Shown here piece after piece: positions 1-6,388 of a stretch of DNA of 8,660 nt. A program made the translations under genes and the position numbers. This DNA comes from an uncultured Eubacteriales bacterium (GTDB lineage Bacteria > Bacillota > Clostridia > Peptostreptococcales > Anaerovoracaceae), in NCBI GenBank assembly GCA_902796875.1, contig CADBQT010000136.1:1-8660 (forward strand). The letters are read 5' to 3'. Within the stretch, counting starts at the first letter, position 1. The number at the start of each line of letters is the position of its first letter. The notes under the pieces were generated by a model. That model did not search any database. It was not told the origin of the DNA and was given only the letters and a program-made list of their open reading frames with translations.

Positions 1-2217
1 CAGGAAGTTCACCACCTGAGGCAGGGTGAGGAGGCATTTCTCCGGGGTCACCGCCACCTCATGCCAGGCGTAGATCATGGCCAGGGTCTGAAGATCCAAA
101 GGCATCCCGTACCCCTGCAGCCGCTGCTCCATGGCCACCATGTCCGATGCCGAAGGATCCATGGCGGCGATCTGTTTCAGCCCGGCGATGAGCTGGGCCG
201 TCTGTTCGTTGCCAAACTGCTGGGACAGGATGGGATCGGCGGCCATCTCCTCCAGGGCGGCGGCCAGATCCCCGATGGTCAGCACCGAGTCGGGACCTGC
301 CTTTGCCCGGGCCAGGACGTACACCAGCCGCATCTGGGCTTCGTCCATGCCCAAAGCCTGGGCCGCCTGGTCGACCCCCATGGGCTCGGTGATCGTATCC
401 TTATCGGTAAAGGGCCGGAGGGTTTTCAGCTGATCCACCGCCTCTCCGTCCATCATGCTCCCGTAGTCCGGATCCCCGGCCACGTCGTTAACGAGAAAGG
501 CGATGAGGGTGGGCAGGGTCATCTTCCCGCCGCTGTCGTTTCCTTTTTTGATCTGATAATAGAGCAGAAGCTGGCGGGCCTGCTTTTTCTTCATGTCGAA
601 GAAATTGGCCAGGCCTGCGGCCCCCTTCCTGCTGGTCAGGGCCGCCACATCGGTGAACCGGGACAGGTCGCTGACCTGGTCCCGCATCTCCTGGTCGATG
701 GCTTCCTGGAAATCCGGATCCTCCATCACGTCGTCCTTCAGATAGGCGGTGAACTGGGGAATGGTCATGGTGAACTCAGGGTCCCGGACGAAGTAGTCGT
801 AGTAGATCAGCCGCAGGGTGTCCACGGTCAGCGACCTGTCGCCGGTGGCGGTGTCCGAGAAGTCCGTGTCCGATGATCCAAAGGCAGAGAAGGACCCGTT
901 GTCACTTTCGTCCCGCATGTCATCGATGAAGGTCTTCATGTCCTCCGCCGTCCGTTTTTTCCCGATCGTACTCTCATAGCAGACGGCGCTCTTCACGGGA
1001 GCATGATCATCCAGCTTGGCCGCGAGTGCTCCCGCGGATGCTCCGTCCTTCTCATCGTAGAGCATCACGATGGAGTTGTTGTATCCGAACACCTTGTCGA
1101 TGGGAGAATTGCTCTCGTACTGAGCGTAGGAAAAGTCCACGCCGCTTCGGACGAAGAGTCCTGCGCCAAGCATGCAGACGAAGAACAGGGTCAGAGGGAG
1201 CCGCAGCCGGAACTGGACCCGGCTCAGTCTGGGCAGATCGAAGGGCAGGGTCTTCTTGGCCGTGCGGAGCATGAGATCGTCGAACCCGAGGAGCAGCGCC
1301 GGGAGCACGGTGAAGATGCAGATCAGGCTTGCGATGACCCCCTTGGCCAGGGCCAGGCCCACGTCCGCTCCCACGGTGAAACTCATGAAGACCAGGGCCA
1401 GAAGTCCGGCAAAGGTAGTAAGGGAACTTCCCGAGATGGCCCCGAAGGACAGGGCCAGGGCCTCCTTCATGGCAGACTTTTTATCCGGCATCCGTTGCCT
1501 TTGCTGGCGATACCGGTTCAGCAGCATAATGGAATAGTCCATACTCAGGGCCAGCTGAAGCACGGCCACGATGCCGAAGGTGGTCTTGGAGATGCTGGGA
1601 TAGAATATATAGGTGCCCATGTTGATCAGCACCGCGATGGCGATGGTGATGAGAAAGGCCAAAGGCTCGATCCAGGAGTTTGCCATGATCAGCAGGATGA
1701 GGAAGACCAGAGCCACGGCGGTGATGGCGATCCAAAGGGGCAGGCCCGACTCGTTGGAGGACTGGATGGATCCGCCCAGAGCGATCTGGTGGGTGTCCTC
1801 GTATCTGTCCTTTACCTCTTTTCGGATGCCGGCGGCGGTCTTGGAATAGGATTTGTGGTCGCAGTGGATGATATAGAGGGTGCAGGACCCCCGGTTGTAG
1901 TCTTTGCTGTCCGCCTCGTAGTCCACAGAGGCGGCTCCCGGGATGGCCTCAAGTTCTGCCTTGATCCGGTCCTTCTCCTTCTGGGTCTTCAGATCGCCGA
2001 ACATGACCTGGAGTTCTGATGCGTTTTCGTTGCCGAATTCAGCCCGCATGAGATCCAGTCCCTGGCGCATGGAAGAATCCTTGGGCAGGTACCTGGTCAT
2101 ATCCTGATTCACGGTGACCCGGGGGATCAGAGCGGCACAGATCAAAGCTAAAAATATGAACGAGATCAGGATGATTTTGCTTTTTTCGACGAGAAATTCG
2201 GCAAAACGCTGTTTCAT
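1..2217 (-). CDS. MMPL/RND-family membrane transporter, N-terminal 739 residues (3' end beyond window)
   Basis: The minus frame is open from ATG (2217-2215) to base 1 without a stop, so the protein is partial at its C terminus. Visible layout: transmembrane segment 1 at about residues 14-32; a first extracytoplasmic domain to about 159; a membrane block of five segments at about 161-179, 185-206, 212-235, 255-280 and 285-311; a short cytoplasmic stretch; segment 7 at about 338-356; then a very large second extracytoplasmic domain from about 360 to beyond 739. The stretch LALSMDYSIMLLNRY (223-236) is the MMPL/RND hallmark, with the membrane aspartate D227 of the proton relay. Family members are proton-driven exporters of lipids, peptides or drugs; the substrate here cannot be read. 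The second domain contains about 82-residue repeats (see findings). A GAAGGA element lies about 12 nt before the ATG, rather far. No partner gene shares its strand in the window; the divergent neighbour is a phosphate symporter. Confidence 0.9.
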   Translation of the reverse strand, partial: MKQRFAEFLVEKSKIILISFIFLALICAALIPRVTVNQDMTRYLPKDSSMRQGLDLMRAEFGNENASELQVMFGDLKTQKEKDRIKAELEAIPGAASVDYEADSKDYNRGSCTLYIIHCDHKSYSKTAAGIRKEVKDRYEDTHQIALGGSIQSSNESGLPLWIAITAVALVFLILLIMANSWIEPLAFLITIAIAVLINMGTYIFYPSISKTTFGIVAVLQLALSMDYSIMLLNRYRQQRQRMPDKKSAMKEALALSFGAISGSSLTTFAGLLALVFMSFTVGADVGLALAKGVIASLICIFTVLPALLLGFDDLMLRTAKKTLPFDLPRLSRVQFRLRLPLTLFFVCMLGAGLFVRSGVDFSYAQYESNSPIDKVFGYNNSIVMLYDEKDGASAGALAAKLDDHAPVKSAVCYESTIGKKRTAEDMKTFIDDMRDESDNGSFSAFGSSDTDFSDTATGDRSLTVDTLRLIYYDYFVRDPEFTMTIPQFTAYLKDDVMEDPDFQEAIDQEMRDQVSDLSRFTDVAALTSRKGAAGLANFFDMKKKQARQLLLYYQIKKGNDSGGKMTLPTLIAFLVNDVAGDPDYGSMMDGEAVDQLKTLRPFTDKDTITEPMGVDQAAQALGMDEAQMRLVYVLARAKAGPDSVLTIGDLAAALEEMAADPILSQQFGNEQTAQLIAGLKQIAAMDPSASDMVAMEQRLQGYGMPLDLQTLAMIYAWHEVAVTPEKCLLTLPQVVNFL

Positions 2218-2243
2218 TATTCCCGGTTTTCCTTCGTTTGCGG

Positions 2244-2258
2244 GGCCGGTTTCCGGCC
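2244..2258 (-). promoter_or_regulatory. GC-only hairpin in the MMPL mRNA leader
   Basis: GGCCGG-TTT-CCGGCC (plus-strand reading) forms a perfect 6-bp all-GC stem with a 3-nt loop. In the minus-strand transcript it lies between the predicted start near 2270 and the weak ribosome binding site. It has no U-tract, so it is not a terminator. It could stabilise the 5' end or affect translation; this is inference. Confidence 0.4.
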
Positions 2259-2276
2259 ACTGCGGTGACGAATCCG

Positions 2277-2285
2277 ATTATACCA
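2277..2285 (-). promoter_or_regulatory. Extended -10 promoter of the MMPL gene
   Basis: On the minus strand TGG-TATAAT (2285-2277) gives a perfect -10 hexamer with an extended TGn element. No convincing -35 hexamer lies 16-18 bp upstream, as is usual for extended -10 promoters. The predicted start is near 2270, giving an untranslated leader of about 53 nt. Confidence 0.65.
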
Positions 2286-2294
2286 CAAAGTGGT
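2282..2294. promoter_or_regulatory. Candidate operator dyad over the MMPL promoter
   Basis: ACCAC-AAA-GTGGT is a perfect 5-bp inverted repeat with a 3-bp spacer. It overlaps the last base of the MMPL -10 hexamer, its TGn extension and the spacer, a position where a bound dimeric repressor would block polymerase. No regulator gene is present in the window, so the binding protein is unknown. Confidence 0.4.
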
Positions 2295-2306
2295 GTCATT
2301 GGCGCG

Positions 2307-2333
2307 GTCCTCCGGTCCAAGGACTTCCCGGAC
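2307..2333. promoter_or_regulatory. GTCC/GGAC dyad upstream of the phosphate symporter promoter
   Basis: Two GTCC boxes (2307-2310 and 2315-2318) face two GGAC boxes (2321-2324 and 2330-2333) across a central AA, giving an approximate dyad of 27 bp. It lies about 45-71 bp before the predicted start of the plus-strand operon, a usual position for an activator site. It does not resemble the known direct-repeat Pho boxes, and no binding protein can be proposed. Confidence 0.3.
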
Positions 2334-2342
2334 ATGTTTTTC

Positions 2343-2371
2343 GTGACATTTGCTCCTCCTGGTCTTATAAT
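2343..2371 (+). promoter_or_regulatory. Sigma-A-type promoter of the symporter-nitroreductase operon
   Basis: GTGACA (2343-2348, five of six matches to the -35 consensus) is followed after exactly 17 bp by a perfect TATAAT (2366-2371). The predicted start is near 2378, giving a leader of about 35 nt to the ATG at 2413. This promoter and the MMPL promoter point away from each other. Confidence 0.75.
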
Positions 2372-2412
2372 ACATGATGGATTGAATTGCACTTGAATTC
2401 CGGAGGAGAAGA

Positions 2413-4047
2413 ATGACATTGACATCAGTGTTTTCGCTGCTCGGCGGCGTCGGCCTGTTCCTTTATGGAATGACCGTCATGTCGTCCGGTCTTCGAAACG
2501 CATGCGGAGACAATCTGCAGACCATACTGGAAAAGGCTACCTCGAACAAATTCATGGCTGTCTTCGTGGGATTTGCCGTAACCATCCTGGTCCAAAGCTC
2601 TTCGGCGACGGACATCATGGTCATCGGCTTCGTCAATTCAGGGATGATGTCCCTGTCCCAGGCCATCGGCGTGATCATGGGCGCCAACATCGGTACCACG
2701 ATCACCGCACAGATCACCGCCTTCAACATTTCGGCCTATGCGCCTCTCATTATGTTTGCCGGCACCATCATGTTCCTGTTCATGAAGAAGCCCACCGTCA
2801 AATATATCGGTGAGTTCCTCATGGGCTTCGGCATGCTGTTCGTCGGGATCGCCATCATGAAGGCCGCCATCGCGCCCATGTCCAAAAGCGAAGAATTCGT
2901 CAACATCATCTCCGGACTGGATAACCCGGCCATGGCCGTCATATTCGGCATCCTGTTCACCGCTCTGCTCCAGAGTTCCTCGTCGTCCACGGTCATCTTC
3001 CAGACCTTTGCGATCCAGGGGCTGCTGGGCTATCATACTGCCGTCTACCTGGTCATCGGCGCCGCCATCGGATCGGTGACCCCCAACCTGATCGCTTCCC
3101 TGACCACCAACCGCAACGGCAAGCGGACGGCCATACTGAATCTGCTGTTCAATGTGATCCGAGCTGTGATCCTGATCATTCTCATCAACGTATTCCCCCA
3201 GATCCTGGATCTGATCCAGAGTCTGTCGCCGGACAATATCGCCCGGCAGGTGGCTAACACCCACACCATTTTCGCCATCATTGCCGTGGCGCTGGAGCTT
3301 CCCATCACCGGCCTGATCATCCGCATCGCCGAGAAGATCATCCCCGTTCTCCCCGAGGAGAACGAGGCCCTGGAAGACCGGAAGCTTCAGTATATGGTCA
3401 ACATGAAGAACATGCCGTCCCAGATGGCTCTGGCCAACGCTCACCGTGAGATCGTCCGGATGGGCGGTATCGCCGAGAAGAATCTTTCCAAAGCCCTGGA
3501 CTGCTTTTTCGACTACGACGTGAACAAGGTCATCTCCGTCAAGTCCCGCGAGGAGAGCGTCAATGTCCTGAACAAGGCCATCGACAACGCCATGCTGGAG
3601 CTTCGGACCATGTCCTTAAACGACGAGGCGGTAGGCCGGGTCTCCCAGATGGCCATCGCCGTCACCGATATCGAGCGGATCTCGGATCACGCGGAGAACA
3701 TCGTGGAATTCGCCGAAGAGATGCGGGACAAGAAGAGCCATCTTTCTGAGGACGCGCTCCGGGAGCTCCACGACCTTGCCGACGACGCCAGGAACATCGT
3801 CCATCTGGCCCTGGAGATCTTCGCTACCGAGGACTACACCAGACTGTCTCAGCTGGACAAACTGGAGACGGGAATCGATCTGAAGAAGACCCAGCTGGTA
3901 AACCACCACGTGGAGCGCCTCATGAACGCCGGATGCGAACCCGTCGCCGGTATCATTTTCACCAACCTTGTCACCGATCTGGAGAGGGTCGGCGATCACG
4001 CAGAAAACATCGGCTACGCTCTTGCTGACGCGGAGCCGGAAAAATAA
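2413..4047 (+). CDS. Na+/phosphate symporter with C-terminal PhoU domain (Na/Pi cotransporter family)
   Basis: This 544-residue inner-membrane protein should import inorganic phosphate with sodium. The membrane half (about 1-312) contains the duplicated family signature: QSSSATD at 61-67, preceded by G53 and T57 (GxxxTxxxQSSS), and QSSSSST at 187-193, preceded by G179 and T183. GANIGTTITA (90-99) follows the first copy; the matching segment of the second copy, GAAIGSVTPN (216-225), is more degenerate. The C-terminal half (about 343-540) is a cytoplasmic PhoU-like helical domain with two metal-site motifs, ERISDHAENI (421-430) and ERVGDHAENI (524-533). The length is normal for the bacterial NptA/YjbB-like form with a fused PhoU. 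GGAGG at 2402-2406 fixes the start. It begins an operon with the nitroreductase. Family assignment is firm; phosphate as the substrate is inferred from the family. Confidence 0.95.
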   Translation: MTLTSVFSLLGGVGLFLYGMTVMSSGLRNACGDNLQTILEKATSNKFMAVFVGFAVTILVQSSSATDIMVIGFVNSGMMSLSQAIGVIMGANIGTTITAQITAFNISAYAPLIMFAGTIMFLFMKKPTVKYIGEFLMGFGMLFVGIAIMKAAIAPMSKSEEFVNIISGLDNPAMAVIFGILFTALLQSSSSSTVIFQTFAIQGLLGYHTAVYLVIGAAIGSVTPNLIASLTTNRNGKRTAILNLLFNVIRAVILIILINVFPQILDLIQSLSPDNIARQVANTHTIFAIIAVALELPITGLIIRIAEKIIPVLPEENEALEDRKLQYMVNMKNMPSQMALANAHREIVRMGGIAEKNLSKALDCFFDYDVNKVISVKSREESVNVLNKAIDNAMLELRTMSLNDEAVGRVSQMAIAVTDIERISDHAENIVEFAEEMRDKKSHLSEDALRELHDLADDARNIVHLALEIFATEDYTRLSQLDKLETGIDLKKTQLVNHHVERLMNAGCEPVAGIIFTNLVTDLERVGDHAENIGYALADAEPEK

Positions 4048-4060
4048 AAGGAGGAAATAC

Positions 4061-4603
4061 ATGAACGCTATTGACTGTATCAAGACCAGAAGAAGCATCC
4101 GGAAGTTTGAGGACACTCCGGTGGATCCCGCTCAGATCGAACAGATCGTGGAGGCGGCCGCCATGTCCCCAACCTGGAAAAATACACAGACCGCCCGCTA
4201 CGTCGCGGTCGTCGATCCCGCCCTCAAGGCAAAGATCGCCGAGGAGTGCGTCCTGGGGTATTCCCACAACACGGAGATCATCAACAGCGCCCCGGCGCTC
4301 ATCGTCATGACGACCATCCACGGACGGGCCGGTTTCGAGAAGGACGGTTCCTACTCCACCAGCAAAGAGGATCGCTGGGAAGTCTTCGACGCGGGGATCT
4401 GCGCACAGACTTTCTGCCTGGCCGCCCACGACGCGGGACTGGGCACGGTGATCCTGGGCGTCTTCGATGACGCCGCCGTGGCCAAGGCCCTGGATCTTCC
4501 CGAGGACCAGATCGTGTCCTGTCTGATCCCCCTCGGCCATCCGGCGGAATCCCCCAACGGCCCCAAGAGAAAGACGGTAGAGGAGCTGCTGACCGTACGG
4601 TAG
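4061..4603 (+). CDS. Nitroreductase-family flavoprotein, small (180 residues)
   Basis: The frame extends upstream, but the start at 4061 is chosen because GGAGG (4050-4054) sits 6 nt before it and the protein then begins MNAIDCIKTRRSIRKF, the normal nitroreductase N terminus. R10, R11, S12 and R14 form the conserved FMN phosphate-binding segment. EAAAMSPTWKN (31-41) fits the usual AAxxAPSxxNxQ region with changes. The C-terminal half has AGLGTVILGVF (125-135) and the segment IPLGHPAESPNGPKRK (156-171) near the flavin. The family carries out NAD(P)H-dependent two-electron reductions with FMN as a homodimer in the cytoplasm; the physiological substrate is unknown. It starts 13 nt after the symporter stop, so the two are co-transcribed. 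No strong terminator follows. Confidence 0.9.
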   Translation: MNAIDCIKTRRSIRKFEDTPVDPAQIEQIVEAAAMSPTWKNTQTARYVAVVDPALKAKIAEECVLGYSHNTEIINSAPALIVMTTIHGRAGFEKDGSYSTSKEDRWEVFDAGICAQTFCLAAHDAGLGTVILGVFDDAAVAKALDLPEDQIVSCLIPLGHPAESPNGPKRKTVEELLTVR

Positions 4604-4662
4604 ACAGTCCCGCGGTAACGGGCCTCCCCTCTCCCGCAGGACGAGCCCCGGAAAAATCCCGC

Positions 4663-4691
4663 TGGACATTATTTCCTCCACGGAGTATACT
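4663..4691 (+). promoter_or_regulatory. Promoter of the rubredoxin gene
   Basis: TGGACA (4663-4668) and TATACT (4686-4691) are separated by 17 bp, each one mismatch from consensus. The predicted start is near 4698, with a leader of about 29 nt that includes AAGGAGGT (4713-4720). Confidence 0.7.
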
Positions 4692-4726
4692 CAACCCATA
4701 GGATTAACCAACAAGGAGGTAATATT

Positions 4727-4900
4727 ATGGCAAAGAAATATTGCTGCAAAGCTTGCGATTACGTTTATAACCCCCAGAAGGGCGACCTGGACGGCGGCGT
4801 AGCTCCCGGAGTGGAGTTCGAAGATCTGCCGGAAACCTGGATCTGCCCCGAGTGCGGAGTAGGCAAGGAATACTTCGAGCCGGTCGGCGCAGACGAATAA
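4727..4900 (+). CDS. Rubredoxin (57 residues)
   Basis: This short gene encodes a classic single-domain rubredoxin, a cytoplasmic one-electron carrier with a single iron held by four cysteines. The ligands are C7-K-A-C10 and C40-P-E-C43. The flanking family marks are present: Y12-V-Y14, the D20-x-D22-G-G turn, P27-G, the segment FEDLPETW (31-38) and GVGKEYFEPV (44-53). C6 is an extra cysteine next to the first ligand. A strong AAGGAGGT lies 6 nt before the ATG. The gene has its own promoter and a terminator directly behind it, so it is probably monocistronic. In anaerobes such proteins pass electrons to rubrerythrins, flavodiiron proteins or superoxide reductases; no such partner is in the window. 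The nitroreductase just upstream is only a positional neighbour. Confidence 0.96.
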   Translation: MAKKYCCKACDYVYNPQKGDLDGGVAPGVEFEDLPETWICPECGVGKEYFEPVGADE

Positions 4901-4935
4901 GTCCCGCCTTCTGAGCAAATAACGAGAAACACACG

Positions 4936-4964
4936 GGCCGCCCTTTACCGGGCGGTCTTTTGTT
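4936..4964 (+). terminator. Rho-independent terminator of the rubredoxin gene
   Basis: GGCCGCCC (4936-4943) pairs with GGGCGGTC (4950-4957) over 8 bp with one G-U pair and a 6-nt loop, followed by TTTTGTT. It begins 35 nt after the rubredoxin stop. Confidence 0.85.
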
Positions 4965-5042
4965 GCCTTTGCGGCCCCATTTCTAACAGTTTTTTTCGTA
5001 TTGACGCTTCGGAGCAGTTTTTTCTGCAAAGGCCGGGGCCTG

Positions 5043-5051
5043 TGGTATACT
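5043..5051 (+). promoter_or_regulatory. Extended -10 promoter of the metallophosphoesterase gene
   Basis: TGG-TATACT (5043-5051) is a TGn-extended -10 with one mismatch. At 17 bp spacing the -35 position reads TCTGCA (5023-5028), a weak match. Two T-tracts (4990-4996 and 5018-5023), each preceded by CAG, lie upstream and may act like an UP element. The predicted start is near 5058. Confidence 0.5.
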
Positions 5052-5082
5052 GTCCCCAGTACGAAACGAAGGAGATCCACCC

Positions 5083-6318
5083 ATGAAACGCACCACCCTG
5101 ACCATTCTTATCGCCCTGGCCATCGTCCTCGCCGGTGTCGGCGGGTATTTCCTGCTCCATGACCACGCAGATCCCGGGGATGCAAAGGCAACGGAAGCCC
5201 AGGCTCAAGGCCCGGATGGCCAGAACGTGGATCCCGGCGCAGAGGATCCGGGCGACGGAACCGGAAACGATCAGGGCGATGCGGACGGAGACGGAAGCAA
5301 CCAAAGCGGAAGCGCCGCCGACAAGTCCGGGCAGGATGCGACCCTGTTCTTTGCGTCCGACTATCAGGGGGAGGATGGATTCCCGGCTCCTTCGGCGACC
5401 CTCTCTGAGATCCTCATTTCGGTCCAGGCCGACCACCCGAAGCTGGACGGCCTCATCTACTGCGGGGACTACACCAACGTCCACGGCCAGTGGGACTATC
5501 AGCTGAGCCCGGACGATTCCATCGAGGAGATCAAAGGGATCGTCTCCGGCGCCTATCCCGACCTGGCCGGGGACAGGATCCTGTTCACCCAGGGCAACCA
5601 CGATCATCTCACCGATTCCATCACCGCCTCCGATCTCCACGAGTACGAGGACTATCTGGTGTACGTGATGAATACGGAAAGCGATTTCCCCTGGAAGCAG
5701 GGCAAGACCGGCGGCTGCCTGGACAAGGTGAAGAACTCCTCCAAGGAACTGAAGACCTGTCTGGACGGACTGATCTCCCGGGGCGAGAGCCGCCCGGTGA
5801 TCATCGCCATTCACGTGCCCCTTCACTACACCGCCAGGACCTCGTCCCTTCACACCACGGGAGACAACCTCTATTCCTCCCTGGTCTTCGACGTGATCAA
5901 CGAAGCCGGCAGGAAGCTGGACATCGTCTGCATCCACGGCCACAACCACTCCAAAGGATGGGACAGCTACCTGGGTGGCAGCAGCGCTTTCATGGCTCCC
6001 GGAGATCAGATCCTGATCCCGGCTTTCGAGGATAACGATACCACCACGGACCGCTACACCGAAGAGACCCTGACCTTCACCTATTTCAACGCCGGCTACA
6101 CCGGCTACGTGAGCGACACCTCCTCGGATACCACCCTCACCGGGACCGTGTGCCGGATCCAGCCGGATAAACTGACCATCTACCGGTACAGCGGCAGCGG
6201 TATTCACCCCGTAAGAGAAAACGGCGCCGCCAACAACTATGTCGACGACACCGCTCTGATCCCTTCGGAGTATTACGGCACCCGGCTGGAAAGCCCGGTG
6301 GAGGTCCCCCGCCACTGA
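5083..6318 (+). CDS. Membrane-anchored extracellular metallophosphoesterase (calcineurin-like fold)
   Basis: The 411-residue protein starts with K2-R3 and a hydrophobic segment (about 5-25) without a lipobox cysteine, so it is probably a signal anchor or signal peptide. Residues 30-85 are a disordered linker rich in D, G, N, Q, S and A with almost no hydrophobic residues. The catalytic domain follows with the calcineurin-like metal motifs in order: D93-Y-Q95 (motif I), G128-D129-Y130 (II), GNHDH (171-175, III), H244 in IAIHVPLH (IV) and HGHNH (285-289, V). These bind two metals and hydrolyse phosphomono- or diesters. Motif I has Gln where the classical DxH has His. A C-terminal tail of about 90 residues (320-411) is rich in T, Y and S. 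AAGGAG (5069-5074) lies 8 nt before the ATG. The substrate is unknown; release of phosphate for the nearby symporter is possible but inferred. Confidence 0.88.
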   Translation: MKRTTLTILIALAIVLAGVGGYFLLHDHADPGDAKATEAQAQGPDGQNVDPGAEDPGDGTGNDQGDADGDGSNQSGSAADKSGQDATLFFASDYQGEDGFPAPSATLSEILISVQADHPKLDGLIYCGDYTNVHGQWDYQLSPDDSIEEIKGIVSGAYPDLAGDRILFTQGNHDHLTDSITASDLHEYEDYLVYVMNTESDFPWKQGKTGGCLDKVKNSSKELKTCLDGLISRGESRPVIIAIHVPLHYTARTSSLHTTGDNLYSSLVFDVINEAGRKLDIVCIHGHNHSKGWDSYLGGSSAFMAPGDQILIPAFEDNDTTTDRYTEETLTFTYFNAGYTGYVSDTSSDTTLTGTVCRIQPDKLTIYRYSGSGIHPVRENGAANNYVDDTALIPSEYYGTRLESPVEVPRH

Positions 6319-6322
6319 TCGG

Positions 6323-6337
6323 ACGGTCTGTGACCGT
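6323..6337. repeat. Small perfect hairpin in the convergent spacer
   Basis: ACGGTC-TGT-GACCGT is a perfect 6-bp inverted repeat with a 3-nt loop, starting 5 bp after the phosphoesterase stop. It has no T-tract on either side. It may protect the 3' end of the mRNA or assist the larger hairpin next to it. Confidence 0.45.
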
Positions 6338-6342
6338 GACCA

Positions 6343-6388
6343 GGTCCGGGACCGCGGCCGGCCGCAGGCCGGACCCTATTTCTTTTCA
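6343..6388 (+). terminator. Likely terminator between the convergent phosphoesterase and thrS genes
   Basis: GGTCCGG (6343-6349) pairs with CCGGACC (6369-6375) around a core containing the 12-bp palindrome GCGGCCGGCCGC (6354-6365). On the plus strand it is followed by CTATTTCTTTT, an interrupted U-tract, so it fits best as the terminator of the phosphoesterase gene. On the minus strand the same stem begins immediately after the thrS stop but lacks a U-tract, so thrS termination by it is doubtful. The T-rich stretch is the last coding bases of thrS. Confidence 0.55.

Noticed and set aside
1003..2019. 338-codon plus-strand frame (and a 271-codon one at 61-876) opposite the MMPL gene
   Set aside because: The minus-strand frame is continuous over 739 codons with clear membrane segments and the MMPL hallmark; the plus-strand frames are low-complexity shadows.
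3968..4060. Upstream extension of the nitroreductase reading frame to 3968
   Set aside because: It would overlap the conserved PhoU end of the symporter. GGAGG at 4050-4054 and the family-typical N terminus mark 4061 as the start.
4609..4622. CCCG/CGGG hairpin after the nitroreductase as a terminator
   Set aside because: The stem is only 4 bp and no T-tract follows, so it cannot be called a terminator. Nothing else convincing lies in 4604-4662.
5001..5006. TTGACG as the -35 of the phosphoesterase promoter
   Set aside because: It is a good hexamer but lies 39 bp from the TATACT at 5046, far outside the permitted spacing, and no second -10 sits at the right distance.
4973..5040. GGCCCC (4973-4978) and GGGGCC (5035-5040) as a structured RNA or riboswitch upstream of the phosphoesterase
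   Set aside because: The pairing is distant, short and lies mostly upstream of the predicted transcription start; no known riboswitch core was recognised.
4945..6315. 456-codon minus-strand frame opposite the metallophosphoesterase
   Set aside because: The plus frame carries all five metallophosphoesterase motifs and a good ribosome binding site; the minus frame is a G/V-rich shadow that also runs through the rubredoxin terminator region.
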